The notes below the pieces were generated by a model. The model was not told the origin of the DNA. It searched no databases and saw nothing but the letters and a program-made list of their open reading frames with translations. From G963669295 sp963669295 (GTDB taxonomy: Bacteria > Bacteroidota > Bacteroidia > Flavobacteriales_D > CALLUQ01): a DNA stretch of 64,000 nucleotides. The position numbers and the translations under genes were made by a program. Below, piece after piece: positions 1 through 8,325 of the stretch. Positions within the stretch are counted from its first letter, which is position 1, and every line of letters starts with the position of its first letter. The stretch covers positions 4,774,001 through 4,838,000 of the forward strand of contig OY769938.1 in the NCBI GenBank assembly GCA_963669295.1, written 5' to 3'.

Positions 1-931
1 CATGATTTTCCATTACATTTTTGAAAGCGTGAAAGATGCTGTTGGTAATTTGGAGATGCATATAATGGCCAGCGTATGTAAACGTGCCAAAGGCATAATA
101 GTTGGTGTCGTTATCGGTATAAAAAAAGTTGCTGCCACTTTGCCCGCCTATACCAATGGCTTCGTTGGAAGGGACAGTAAGAAAATTTCCATTCACTTTT
201 AGATTGCCGTAATTGTAGTATAGGGTGTCGCCATTATACACCTCGTTTGGATTATTGGGATGGGGGTAGTTGGGGTAGCTGAGTTTATGAAATACATTGC
301 TGCTAAAATAGCTAGTGTCTTTGTTAAAGGCAATGCCCACATACCCAATAGCTGAACCAATGGGTTCATTCAATTCGATGAGTGCCAGGTCAATAAAAGC
401 TTCGTCGTCGTAATAGGTTTTAAGTACATAATACTTTCTAGAATAGCTAGAGGGCATGCCCGGTTGCTCTACGCCATTGTTGAATACCGGTACTACAAGT
501 GTGCTATCGTGAAACCAAATTTGTGAATTGTTATTGTACAGGCAATGAGCGGCTGTTAACACAAACCGGTTGCCCACCAACATGGCCGAACAGTTATTGG
601 ATAGTGTATCGTTGGAAGATCTAAAAAGTTTAATGGCTGTTCGCACAGGGTAATCGGTAAGGGTAAAGAACGATTCGGCCGGAGCCAGCTTGCTAAAGTT
701 AACTCCTGCAAACAGGTTGCTGGTAGGTGGGGTAAGGCTGAGCGGAATTTGGTTGCCCATAGAGCCTACCGATGAGCTGGTGGCTGCAAATGAGAGGCTC
801 GAATCGTAGGTTACCGGAGAAATAAATTCAACCGTTTGTGTACGTACATCGTAAGCTACAATGGTGTCGGTAAATTGAGCAAAAGTAATAACAGTACAGG
901 CCAATAAGGCCAGGGTGAGAGAGTATTTCAT
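1..931 (-). CDS. Trypsin-like serine protease, T9SS-type secreted protein (3' end cut by window edge)
   Basis: Minus-strand frame open from the ATG at 929-931 to the window start, so the C-terminus is missing. The N-terminus is a signal peptide (MKYSLTLALLACTVITFAQ). The body aligns residue by residue with the protein at 1050-2198: the MGNQIPLSLTPPT segment, then NCSAMLVGNRFVLTAAHC, where the histidine of TAAHC is the first member of a chymotrypsin-fold triad, then DLALIELNEPIG (Asp), then GIGGQSGS (Ser). It is probably an exported endopeptidase. It lies 118 bp downstream of its tandem paralogue on the same strand. Assignment to the S1 family rests on these motifs; substrate is unknown. Confidence 0.85.
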   Translation of the reverse strand, partial: MKYSLTLALLACTVITFAQFTDTIVAYDVRTQTVEFISPVTYDSSLSFAATSSSVGSMGNQIPLSLTPPTSNLFAGVNFSKLAPAESFFTLTDYPVRTAIKLFRSSNDTLSNNCSAMLVGNRFVLTAAHCLYNNNSQIWFHDSTLVVPVFNNGVEQPGMPSSYSRKYYVLKTYYDDEAFIDLALIELNEPIGSAIGYVGIAFNKDTSYFSSNVFHKLSYPNYPHPNNPNEVYNGDTLYYNYGNLKVNGNFLTVPSNEAIGIGGQSGSNFFYTDNDTNYYAFGTFTYAGHYMHLQITNSIFHAFKNVMENH

Positions 932-1049
932 GAGCGAGTTTTTATGGCTCGATATTAAAGTGCGAGCCGGGATTTATTGTAGTAACTATTGTTTGATTTT
1001 ATTTCACCATCAATTTACCTGAGGAAAGTTGCTTTCCATTGCCCACCAA

Positions 1050-2198
1050 TTAAAAAAGGTACAACCCCTGGCTGAGCCCTTCGCGGTGAATGGTAAACCG
1101 TTGACTTTGTATGTTTTCTATGCTGCGCACTTGTTGTCCGGTGCTGTTGTAGAGGTAAAATGAAAGTGGAGCATCGGGCCAACGGTCGAGTGCAATGGTA
1201 GTGTAATCACTAAAAGGGTTGGGGTATATGGAAGCGTTTATGGTGTTTTCTTCTGCTATTCCCAACGCATAGTTTTCCATTACATTTTTAAAGGCGTAAA
1301 AGGTGCTGTTGGTAATTTGGGCATGTCGGTAATAACTCGACCAGCTAGCCACACCAAATGAATAATAACTGTTGTTGTTATCGGTGTAAAATAACGAGCT
1401 GCCGCTTTGCCCTGGTATGCCTTTGGCATCGCTAGAAGGAACAATCAAATCGTCTAATCCATCTGCCTGAATGTTGCCATAATTGTAATACAAGGTATCG
1501 CCATTATAAACTTCGGTTGGATCGAAGGGGCTTGTTATGTTAGGATAGCTGAGTTTATGAAATACATTGCTGCTAAAATAGCTGGTATCTTTATTAAAGG
1601 CTATGCCAATATGTCCTATATCCAACCCTATGGGTTCGTTGAGTTCTATTAATGCTAAATCTTCAAATAATTCTCCATCGTAAAATGATTTAAAGATGTA
1701 GTACTTGCGGGCATAGCTTGTAGGGATGCCTGGTTGTTGTGTGCCATTGTTGTAAATAGGAATGGCGTAGATGCTATCATTTATCCATTGTTGTGTGTTA
1801 AAATCGCGCAAGCAATGGGCAGCTGTTAATACAAACCGGTTGCCTACCATCATGCCAGAGCAATTGTTGTGAAGCGTATTTTCGTACCTGAATTGCTTAA
1901 TGGCTGCTCGAATGGGGTAGTCGGTTAGGTTGAAGAAGGATGCTGCAGGAGCCAAATCGCTAAAATTGGATCCTGCAAACAGATTGTTGGTAGGTGGGGT
2001 AAGGCTAAGTGGAATTTGATTACCCATGGTACCCACCGATGAACTGGTGGCTTCAAATATAATGGTAGAATCGTAGGCTACAGGCGGAATAATTTCAATG
2101 GTTTGCGTGCGTAAATCGTAAGCTACAATAGTGTCGGTTTGTTGAGAAAAGGCAATAGTAGTGTAGGCCAATATGGCCAGGGTGAGAGAGAGTTTCAT
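1050..2198 (-). CDS. Trypsin-like serine protease with T9SS sorting domain ended by an in-frame stop
   Basis: The start at 2196-2198 is chosen because it begins the signal peptide MKLSLTLAILAYTTIAFSQ; the frame runs a few codons further upstream without one. S1 protease motifs: NCSGMMVGNRFVLTAAHC (His), DLALIELNEPIG (Asp), GIPGQSGSS (Ser). The C-terminus enters a T9SS sorting domain (IYPNPFSDYTTI...LYNSTGQQVRSI...GLSQGLYLF) and stops at TAA 1050-1052. Reading on in the same frame gives LVGNGKQLSSGKLMVK and a second stop at 999-1001, exactly what completes such a domain. A CAA to TAA change would explain the early stop. The product therefore lacks the last 17 residues of its export signal. Confidence 0.85.
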   Translation of the reverse strand: MKLSLTLAILAYTTIAFSQQTDTIVAYDLRTQTIEIIPPVAYDSTIIFEATSSSVGTMGNQIPLSLTPPTNNLFAGSNFSDLAPAASFFNLTDYPIRAAIKQFRYENTLHNNCSGMMVGNRFVLTAAHCLRDFNTQQWINDSIYAIPIYNNGTQQPGIPTSYARKYYIFKSFYDGELFEDLALIELNEPIGLDIGHIGIAFNKDTSYFSSNVFHKLSYPNITSPFDPTEVYNGDTLYYNYGNIQADGLDDLIVPSSDAKGIPGQSGSSLFYTDNNNSYYSFGVASWSSYYRHAQITNSTFYAFKNVMENYALGIAEENTINASIYPNPFSDYTTIALDRWPDAPLSFYLYNSTGQQVRSIENIQSQRFTIHREGLSQGLYLF

Positions 2199-2279
2199 AG
2201 GTGCATTTTTATAGTTCGGCATAAAAACGCAAATCAGTTAAATTTATTGTGTATCAGTGCTATTTTGTATCATTGTAGT

Positions 2280-2951
2280 ATGACCTATGCTGAGAAGATT
2301 TTAGCCTTTTATAAGGCATTGCCAGCTCCTTCAGGATTGCCTAAAGAAGTGGGGGTGCTCAACCCATTTCAACAAGAGGAAGTATGGCGCATTGTAGAGC
2401 AGTTTTACCAAAAGTATTACACCCAGGGTAAGCAGCGTACTTTTTTAATTGGTATTAACCCGGGAAGGTTTGGAGCGGGCATTACAGGATTGCCTTTTAC
2501 CGACCCTATTCGGTTGGAAGAAACATTAGGCATTGCTAATCCATTTCATAAAAGGGCAGAGCTATCGTCTATTTACATTTACGATTTAATTGAAGCCTTT
2601 GGAGGCCCCGAAGCATTTTACCAGGAGTTTTATTTTACTTCGGTAAGTCCGTTGGGCTTTGTGCAAGATGGTAAAAACTTGAATTACTACGATCGTAAAG
2701 ATTTGGAGCAAGCCTTAGAAGGGTATATCTATGAAACCATGAAAACGCAAGTGGCTATGGGAACCAAAAAGGTGGCCTTTAGCCTGGGTAAGGGCAAGAA
2801 TATTGCCTATTTGCAGAAGTTTAATGCGAAGCATGGTTTCTTCGATGAAATAATTCCTTTGCCACACCCAAGGTGGGTAATGCAGTACCGGTTAAAGAAG
2901 AAAGAGGAGATCTTAAACGAGGTGATGCAAGCCTTTGGCCGATACCTATAG
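2280..2951 (+). CDS. SMUG2-type uracil-DNA glycosylase family protein
   Basis: 223 residues. The motif GINPGRFGAGITGLPFTDP (about residues 60-78) matches the SMUG1/SMUG2 active-site signature (GMNPGPFGMAQTGVPF in animal SMUG1), and PLPHPRW near residue 200 matches the HPSPR-like DNA-intercalation loop. Family members remove uracil or related deaminated bases from DNA to start base-excision repair; a bacterial SMUG2 is known from Pedobacter. The start at 2280 is chosen over an in-frame upstream ATG (2139) that would overlap the divergent protease gene. Cytoplasmic, with no signal peptide. It stands alone on its strand. Confidence 0.8.
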   Translation: MTYAEKILAFYKALPAPSGLPKEVGVLNPFQQEEVWRIVEQFYQKYYTQGKQRTFLIGINPGRFGAGITGLPFTDPIRLEETLGIANPFHKRAELSSIYIYDLIEAFGGPEAFYQEFYFTSVSPLGFVQDGKNLNYYDRKDLEQALEGYIYETMKTQVAMGTKKVAFSLGKGKNIAYLQKFNAKHGFFDEIIPLPHPRWVMQYRLKKKEEILNEVMQAFGRYL

Positions 2952-3049
2952 TGCCATAAAATAATTCCACTTTTTTTCTCGTTAACGAAGTATTAACAAG
3001 TTATGGCACGCCTGTTGCTCTACCAGGTTGGAATAAATATTGAATTGGT

Positions 3050-3406
3050 ATGAGAAATAAAATTGACATTCCATTGGTTTATGGCTACTCCAAAACTTTT
3101 AACAAGTACTCACAACGATTGATTGGCGACCGCTGGTCGAAGAAGCAGTTTGTACTAGATCGTGTATCGGAAGATGGTTGCGACCTTGATTGGGCGCATA
3201 AATCATTGCAAGACGATAAGGAAGTTGTACTAACGGCTGTTCGCCAAAATGGTTATGCATTGCGCTGGGCTAGCGATCGGTTAAGAAACGACAAGGAAGT
3301 GGTAATGGCGGCACTCAACGAGTGGCTGGGTGCACTTTCGTTTGCAGGTAATGAGTTAAAGAATGATCCTGAGTTTACGAACCTGGTAAAGTTGTTAGGG
3401 TCGTAA
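3050..3406 (+). CDS. DUF4116 repeat protein
   Basis: 118 residues with two to three copies of the DUF4116 helical repeat: DKEVVLTAVRQNGYALRWASDRLRND then KEVVMAALNEWLGALSFAGNELKND, preceded by a degenerate copy KKQFVLDRVSEDGCDLDWAHKSLQDD. These repeats recur in proteins of unknown function in bacteria and protists; this is a short example. There is no signal peptide or membrane segment. The stop codon almost touches the convergent gene ending at 3408. Function unknown. Confidence 0.7.
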   Translation: MRNKIDIPLVYGYSKTFNKYSQRLIGDRWSKKQFVLDRVSEDGCDLDWAHKSLQDDKEVVLTAVRQNGYALRWASDRLRNDKEVVMAALNEWLGALSFAGNELKNDPEFTNLVKLLGS

Positions 3407-3407
3407 T

Positions 3408-3989
3408 TTATAATTCAACAGTAAAATGGTCGGTAGCTTCGTTTTTGATGATGTTTCCTGCATTGTCGAACACCACTGTTATTTTGAAGTAATCGTTTTG
3501 CGGTAAGCTTCCCTGAGGCTCTGCCACCCACATGGTTACTGTCCATGCATTGGCGGTACTGTCTATTACACATGTTGGAGCTTCAAACACGGGGGTATAG
3601 CGTTCTTCAAAATCGTCGTTGGTAGCTTCCATTGGCGATTTCCATGCTAGCACTACTTCCTTCACCCAGTTTACTGCCAGTACATTGCGCTTACTGGTTT
3701 CTTTCCATCCATTTTCTTTTAATGCTTTGGCAACCATTTTTTCCATAGCACCAATTTTCTTGCCTACCAAAACGTCTTTCCCATTGCACCCAAGGTCGTG
3801 GGCAAACCACCCTAGCGAAAACACATTGAAAAAGGAGGGGGCATCTTCCACACAAAATTCTTCTACATGGTTAATGACTTTGCCCGTGTGCTTGCTGTAC
3901 AGGTTCATAATGGCATGCACATCGGTTTCTTCTTGTGCCGTTGCACACAGCGATAATAGCAATACAATAAAGGAAAGTAATTGTTTCAT
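3408..3989 (-). CDS. Secreted hypothetical protein
   Basis: 193 residues beginning with a signal peptide (MKQLLSFIVLLLSLCATAQ, cleavage after TAQ). The mature part is acidic, contains one GCNGKD segment and several Cys, and ends in beta-rich sequence (WTVTMWVAEPQGS...YFKITVVFDNAGNI) without a T9SS sorting domain. It resembles no family I can name. It lies 34 bp downstream of the Rieske/ThDP fusion gene on the same strand and may be read from the same transcript. Confidence 0.6.
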   Translation of the reverse strand: MKQLLSFIVLLLSLCATAQEETDVHAIMNLYSKHTGKVINHVEEFCVEDAPSFFNVFSLGWFAHDLGCNGKDVLVGKKIGAMEKMVAKALKENGWKETSKRNVLAVNWVKEVVLAWKSPMEATNDDFEERYTPVFEAPTCVIDSTANAWTVTMWVAEPQGSLPQNDYFKITVVFDNAGNIIKNEATDHFTVEL

Positions 3990-4023
3990 GGCATTATTAA
4001 TTGAGCGAAAGATAACTCAAAAA

Positions 4024-5967
4024 TTAAATCAATGCCACATCTGTACTTACCTCCAAAAGGGCTGGCCCATGGTGGTTTAGTACTTGCTGCATGGCATTGC
4101 TCAATGCCGATTGTTCGGTTACTTTAACGCCCAAAGCTCCACAGCCATTGGCATAGGCAGCAAAATCAGGGTTTACCAAATCGGTAGCCCATACATCGAA
4201 TTCGCCTGCACGTTGTTCTTTCGATATTTTACCCAGCTCATTGTTGTTGAGCACAATGAGTTTAATGGGCATCTTGTATTTTACGGCTGTAGTAAGCTCG
4301 GCCAGGTACTGGCAAAAACCACCATCGCCAGCCACTGCAATAATAGGGCGTTTGTTGCCCACTGCAGCCCATGCTCCCATAGCAGCAGGAAAAGCAAAAC
4401 CAATAGAGCCGAGGTAACCCGACATTAAAAAAGTATGTTGTTGCGATTCAAAATAACGGCCAAACGAGTAGGCGTTGTTGCCTACATCAACACACATAAT
4501 AGCATTGGCAGGGGCGTGTTGTGTTAATGCATCAAACACAGCAATGGAGCTTACTCCTTTACCATGATCTTCGGCTAAGCGTTTTTTCTTTTCTTCTTTC
4601 CAAATGGCCTTACGCTGTTCAATTTCTTCTTTGCGGTTTTCTTTGGCGCCAAGCGCTTGTTCTTTTAACATACCTACAGTAACCGAAATCTCTCCCCAAA
4701 CAGGTGCGTCTACTGCATGAAACTTGCTGAGTGCCAATGGATCAAAGTCAATTTGGATGGTAGGCTTTTTAGGCGTAATGCCTGTGTGGTTAGAGAATGA
4801 TGCTCCGATGACCAATAACAAGTCTGATTCGTTCATAAACCACGAAGCGATGGGGGTGCCACTTCTTCCTAGTACCCCACATCCCAGGGGGTGGTGATCA
4901 GAAATTTGCCCTTTGGCTTTAAAGGTGGTCATTACGGGGCAGTTGAGTTGCTCGGCCAATTCAATAATGGCTTCCATTTGAAAGCGGGCACCATGTCCTA
5001 CAATAATGGCTGGTTTCTTCGCTTCTTGTAGCATAACCACCGCTTTGTTAAAAGCCTCTTGTGGTGGTGCAATGGTAATGGGGGTAATGCGCCCTTCGGG
5101 CGTGCCTGGCTTTTCGTGAGTAGGGGCGGGCAGTTCTTGCACTTCATCAGGAAAGGTAAGGTGCGATACATCGCGTTTTAAGATCGCGTGTTTAATGGCC
5201 AAACCCATCAATTCGCTGTGCTTACTTTGGTGTTCAACACGATGGTTAAATTCTGCTACCGAGGTAAAAGCCCTTACCAGGTCTACTTCCTGAAAATTGC
5301 CGGTACCTACCACTTGTGTGGCTACCTGCCCGGTAAGGGCAAGAATGGGGGCACGATCTACTTTGGCATCCCACAACCCGGTAAATAGATTGGTAGCTCC
5401 AGGGCCTGCAATGGCAAAGCAAGCAGCGGGTTTCCCTGTAAGCTTGCCGTAGGCCGAAGCAGCAAATGAAGCAGCTCCTTCGTGGCGAATGCCTATGAAT
5501 TTGAGCTGGCCTTGTCCTTCCTGGCGTCGCAAAGCATCGGCCAGCCCCAGGTTAGAGTGCCCTACCATGCCAAATACACGATTTACTCCCCAGTTTACCA
5601 TGGTTTGTGCCATTACATCGGCAATGGTGGTTTCGTGGGGCACTTCTTCTTCAATGCCTACCCACACGGTATCGCCTTCCACCTTAATGTCGTATTTCTT
5701 TACGCCATCATCGTAACCTCCAGGAGGCAGGCCGGTACATGGGTTAAAATCCCATCCATGCCAGGGGCACCGTAGCATGCCGTCTTCAATAGAGCCTTCG
5801 CCCAGCGGTCCTCCCTGGTGGGGGCATCTATTATCCAATGCGGTATACTGCCCTTCATAATGGGTAAGGCATATCCCGGTATGTCCGGCAGTCACCGTCA
5901 TTACCCTTCCTTCTTGCAATTCGTTTTTATCTTCCAGCACTTTGTGCCACACCAGTTTTTTATCCAT
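4024..5967 (-). CDS. Rieske [2Fe-2S] domain fused to a thiamine-diphosphate-dependent enzyme
   Basis: 647 residues in two parts. Residues 1-105 form a Rieske ferredoxin domain with both ligand pairs, C48-x-H50 (RCPHQGG) and C67-x2-H70 (CPWHGW). Residues 115-647 form a complete acetolactate-synthase/pyruvate-oxidase-like ThDP enzyme: the catalytic glutamate in RHEGAAS (E163), a central cofactor-type domain (KKPAIIVGHGARF), and the ThDP-Mg motif GDGG...NNN (about 547-576). POXB-type enzymes oxidise or condense pyruvate-like 2-oxo acids; a covalent Rieske domain suggests electron transfer out of the ThDP carbanion intermediate, which is inference. It sits 14 bp after the DUF5996 gene and is probably co-transcribed with it. 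Confidence 0.85.
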   Translation of the reverse strand: MDKKLVWHKVLEDKNELQEGRVMTVTAGHTGICLTHYEGQYTALDNRCPHQGGPLGEGSIEDGMLRCPWHGWDFNPCTGLPPGGYDDGVKKYDIKVEGDTVWVGIEEEVPHETTIADVMAQTMVNWGVNRVFGMVGHSNLGLADALRRQEGQGQLKFIGIRHEGAASFAASAYGKLTGKPAACFAIAGPGATNLFTGLWDAKVDRAPILALTGQVATQVVGTGNFQEVDLVRAFTSVAEFNHRVEHQSKHSELMGLAIKHAILKRDVSHLTFPDEVQELPAPTHEKPGTPEGRITPITIAPPQEAFNKAVVMLQEAKKPAIIVGHGARFQMEAIIELAEQLNCPVMTTFKAKGQISDHHPLGCGVLGRSGTPIASWFMNESDLLLVIGASFSNHTGITPKKPTIQIDFDPLALSKFHAVDAPVWGEISVTVGMLKEQALGAKENRKEEIEQRKAIWKEEKKKRLAEDHGKGVSSIAVFDALTQHAPANAIMCVDVGNNAYSFGRYFESQQHTFLMSGYLGSIGFAFPAAMGAWAAVGNKRPIIAVAGDGGFCQYLAELTTAVKYKMPIKLIVLNNNELGKISKEQRAGEFDVWATDLVNPDFAAYANGCGALGVKVTEQSALSNAMQQVLNHHGPALLEVSTDVALI

Positions 5968-5981
5968 GATTAATTGTTTAG

Positions 5982-6911
5982 CTACACGGTTTCAAAATCA
6001 GAAAAGTCAAATTCTAAGGCGGCCCTATCCCAATTGCCAGTGTTGGCTGCCGCTGCATAGGTAGTTTCTAAAAACTCCATTAACATTGCTTCAGGATTAT
6101 TGGCTTGCCGTACTGCATCATAAGGTAAGAAAAACTCTCCCATTTGCTCGCTGTAAAAAGCTTCTTTTGGGGCTACAGGTTGTTTCCCAAAGGCATCAGG
6201 AGTAGGGTAGCAGTAGGCATAAAATACCGGGTGTGGTGCTTGTTCGTTGCCTGGCCAAAAACCGCAGCTGCTTACTTCGTGCGAGTAGGCTTCTTGCATT
6301 ACAGGCAAAGGCATGTGGGGCATGCCACCGGGATGTGCCGGAGCAGTATTGCCCGAAAATCGGGTTACTGCCAAATCAAATCCTCCCCAAAATAAATGTA
6401 CTGGGCTGCACTTGCCAATGAATTTGGCCCGGAATTGAGTGAATACATTGTGTATGCTTACTAGCGCTTGCCACAAAGTATGCATGTTTGAAGCATCGTA
6501 GGTGTTGTGCGCTTCATCTTTGGCAAAGGGTGTGGCGTGGGGCAGCTCGTTGGGTGCTGCATGAATGGTTACTTCAATGCCCAATGCTTTTAATTGTGCA
6601 AATAGCTCGTTGTAAAAACTGGCTACACTTTGCCCCTTCAATTCAAATGAGGCTTTGCCACCGCTGTTGGTAGTAATGTTAAGTTGGTGTTCAATAAAAT
6701 CGAAATCTATCTGAAATACCCCATTTTTATAGGGTATGCTGCAGGTAGTAAAACCGGTGGGTGAGATGTAAAGCGAAACGTGCCATGAATGATTGGTCCA
6801 TGGCATTTTGCGCAAGCGTATCTTACCCACAATTTGGGTCCATAGCTGCACCGTGGCCATGGTATCTTTTAGTGTTTCGAACTGTAATTCGGGCCATTGA
6901 GTAGTATTCAT
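5982..6911 (-). CDS. DUF5996 family protein
   Basis: 309 residues, full length for DUF5996. Recognisable family segments are WPELQFETLKDTMATVQLWTQIVGKIRL at the N-terminus, HSWHVSLYISPTGFTT, the HLFWGGFDLAVTRFSG block near residue 170 and GFWPGNE followed by FYAYCYP. No catalytic function is established for the family. No signal peptide. It is separated from the upstream pirin gene by a hairpin terminator and from the downstream Rieske/ThDP gene by only 14 bp, so the last two probably form a unit. Confidence 0.8.
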   Translation of the reverse strand: MNTTQWPELQFETLKDTMATVQLWTQIVGKIRLRKMPWTNHSWHVSLYISPTGFTTCSIPYKNGVFQIDFDFIEHQLNITTNSGGKASFELKGQSVASFYNELFAQLKALGIEVTIHAAPNELPHATPFAKDEAHNTYDASNMHTLWQALVSIHNVFTQFRAKFIGKCSPVHLFWGGFDLAVTRFSGNTAPAHPGGMPHMPLPVMQEAYSHEVSSCGFWPGNEQAPHPVFYAYCYPTPDAFGKQPVAPKEAFYSEQMGEFFLPYDAVRQANNPEAMLMEFLETTYAAAANTGNWDRAALEFDFSDFETV

Positions 6912-6929
6912 AGTTGTTGGTTTAGTGTA

Positions 6930-6956
6930 AAAAAAAGGGGAAGCATCGGCTTCCCC
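6930..6956 (-). terminator. Rho-independent terminator after the pirin gene
   Basis: Perfect 8-bp stem GGGGAAGC/GCTTCCCC with loop ATCG, followed on the minus strand by a run of T (plus-strand A run at 6929-6936). It lies in the 55-bp gap between the pirin and DUF5996 genes and would stop or attenuate reading into DUF5996. Confidence 0.7.
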
Positions 6957-6965
6957 ACTAAGGTA

Positions 6966-7829
6966 TTAATTTTCGAATTCTTCAATAAGCACTCCCATCT
7001 TGCCCATTTGGTAATCGCGCATGGCTTCCAGCACTTCGGTGTTGGTGTTCATTACAAAAGGCCCATAGGCTGTTACCTCTTCGTTAATAGGCTCTCCGGC
7101 CAATAAAATGGCGCGGGTGTTTTCCAATGCCTTTATGGTAATGGATTTGCCATCGTTGTTTAACCACGTAAGGTTTTTTTTATGGGTGGTAGTGCCACTT
7201 GTTTCCAGCATTCCATCCAACTGGTATATAAAAGCATTGTAGTTTTCAGGAATGGGTATGGTTACTGTTCCACCTGCTTCCATTTCAAGGCGTAAAGCCA
7301 ACAGGTTGGTATAAGGCTTTATGTTTCCTTCTGTTCCATTAAACTCGCCTGCTACCACACCTACTTTCACTTTCTTGTCGATAACGGTTGGCGTTTCTTC
7401 GGCAGTTAATGGCTGATACGAAGGCTGATCCATTTTGTTTTTGGCTGGGGCGTTTACCCAAAATTGAATGATTTCAAATTCACCGCCATGCTGAGCTAAC
7501 TCCTTGCTGGCTCTTTCGCTATGTATAATGCCCATGCCACTGTTCATCCATTGGGTACCGCCCGCTTCAATAATACCATCGTTTCCTCGCGAGTCGCGGT
7601 GGTGCACGGCTCCTTTAAAAATAAAGGTTACTGGTGCAAAGCCACGGTGGGGATGGGGGCCAACACCAATATCGCGTTGTTGTTGCCCCCCTTTGTAAGT
7701 GTATGCCCAATGATGTACCAATAAAAAGGGATCAATTTGATCTACGCCATGGTAGGGCAGGGGTTGGTCGAGTAAAATGCCACCCATGTCTACCTTTTGC
7801 GAAGTAATCACTCTTTTAATTGTTCTCAT
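6966..7829 (-). CDS. Pirin family protein
   Basis: 287 residues, typical length for bacterial pirin. The N-terminal cupin carries the metal-binding signature HPHRGFAPVTFIFKGAVHHRDSRG and the downstream MNSGMGIIHSERA block with a His and Glu ligand; the C-terminal cupin is present (PENYNAFIYQLDG...ILLAGEPINEEV). Pirins are iron-binding bicupins; some are quercetinases and others bind enzymes such as pyruvate dehydrogenase E1. The nearby ThDP enzyme makes a link to pyruvate metabolism conceivable but unproven. It lies 43 bp after the SnoaL-like gene. Confidence 0.9.
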   Translation of the reverse strand: MRTIKRVITSQKVDMGGILLDQPLPYHGVDQIDPFLLVHHWAYTYKGGQQQRDIGVGPHPHRGFAPVTFIFKGAVHHRDSRGNDGIIEAGGTQWMNSGMGIIHSERASKELAQHGGEFEIIQFWVNAPAKNKMDQPSYQPLTAEETPTVIDKKVKVGVVAGEFNGTEGNIKPYTNLLALRLEMEAGGTVTIPIPENYNAFIYQLDGMLETSGTTTHKKNLTWLNNDGKSITIKALENTRAILLAGEPINEEVTAYGPFVMNTNTEVLEAMRDYQMGKMGVLIEEFEN

Positions 7830-7872
7830 TCGAAACTCCTTTCTTCCGCCTTTAGCGGATTGCTGTTAATTA

Positions 7873-8226
7873 TTAATTGCCGTAAATAAATTGCTCGTTT
7901 ACAATTTTACCATCTTGCCACTCTTGCACAGCCACCTGGGTGTAGTTGCGTACGCCCCAATCTTTATGGGTGTAGTCCATCTTCCACTTTACCATGGTTA
8001 CGTTTTCGCCCACAGCAACGCTTAATGGTTGTGCTGCTCTAAACTCTGTAATGGCACCAAAAAAATCTTCTTCACGTTTGCGGTTTTCGGCTTTGCCTAT
8101 CACTACGGGGTAGTCGTTTTCTTGCATGCTTACATTGTCGGCATAAAACTTATCGAATGCTTCGAGGGCTTTGCCCTGGCAAATAAGGTCGTTTAATTCG
8201 CTTACATTTTTTAATAATTCAGACAT
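7873..8226 (-). CDS. SnoaL-like (NTF2-fold) protein
   Basis: 117 residues with the alpha+beta cone pattern of SnoaL-like proteins: an N-terminal helix with LEAFDKFYADNVSMQEND, a central KMDYTHKDWGVRNYTQVAVQEW strand pair and the closing WQDGKIVNEQFIYGN. Such proteins may be isomerases or lyases or simply bind small ligands, and function cannot be read from the fold. It is the first gene of the run toward pirin, 99 bp downstream of the Crp/Fnr gene, with repeat structures in the gap. Confidence 0.75.
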   Translation of the reverse strand: MSELLKNVSELNDLICQGKALEAFDKFYADNVSMQENDYPVVIGKAENRKREEDFFGAITEFRAAQPLSVAVGENVTMVKWKMDYTHKDWGVRNYTQVAVQEWQDGKIVNEQFIYGN

Positions 8227-8227
8227 A

Positions 8228-8256
8228 GTGTTGTGTTTTAAAATTTGTTACAACAC
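8228..8256 (-). promoter_or_regulatory. Inverted repeat just upstream of the SnoaL-like gene
   Basis: GTGTTGT (8228-8234) and ACAACAC (8250-8256) form a perfect 7-bp inverted repeat with a 15-bp spacer, starting 2 bp before the start codon. It could be an operator or a leader hairpin over the ribosome binding region. Function is inference. Confidence 0.35.
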
Positions 8257-8288
8257 AAAGTTCGCTCCTTTAAAAGGGGGATAAAATG

Positions 8289-8323
8289 AACTGGATTAAG
8301 AAAGTAGCTTAAACTAGATTAAG
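8289..8323. promoter_or_regulatory. Direct repeat between the Crp/Fnr gene and the SnoaL-pirin run
   Basis: AACTGGATTAAG (8289-8300) and AACTAGATTAAG (8312-8323) differ at one position and are spaced 23 bp start to start, about two helical turns. They sit upstream of the SnoaL-like gene and directly beyond the stop of the Crp/Fnr gene. They may bind a regulator, but nothing ties them to that protein specifically. Confidence 0.3.
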
Positions 8324-8325
8324 AT

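Noticed and set aside
2280..2951. Uracil glycosylase as self-protection against the deaminases
   Set aside because: Attractive in principle, but the gene is 11.5 kb away with many unrelated genes between, and such repair enzymes are common.
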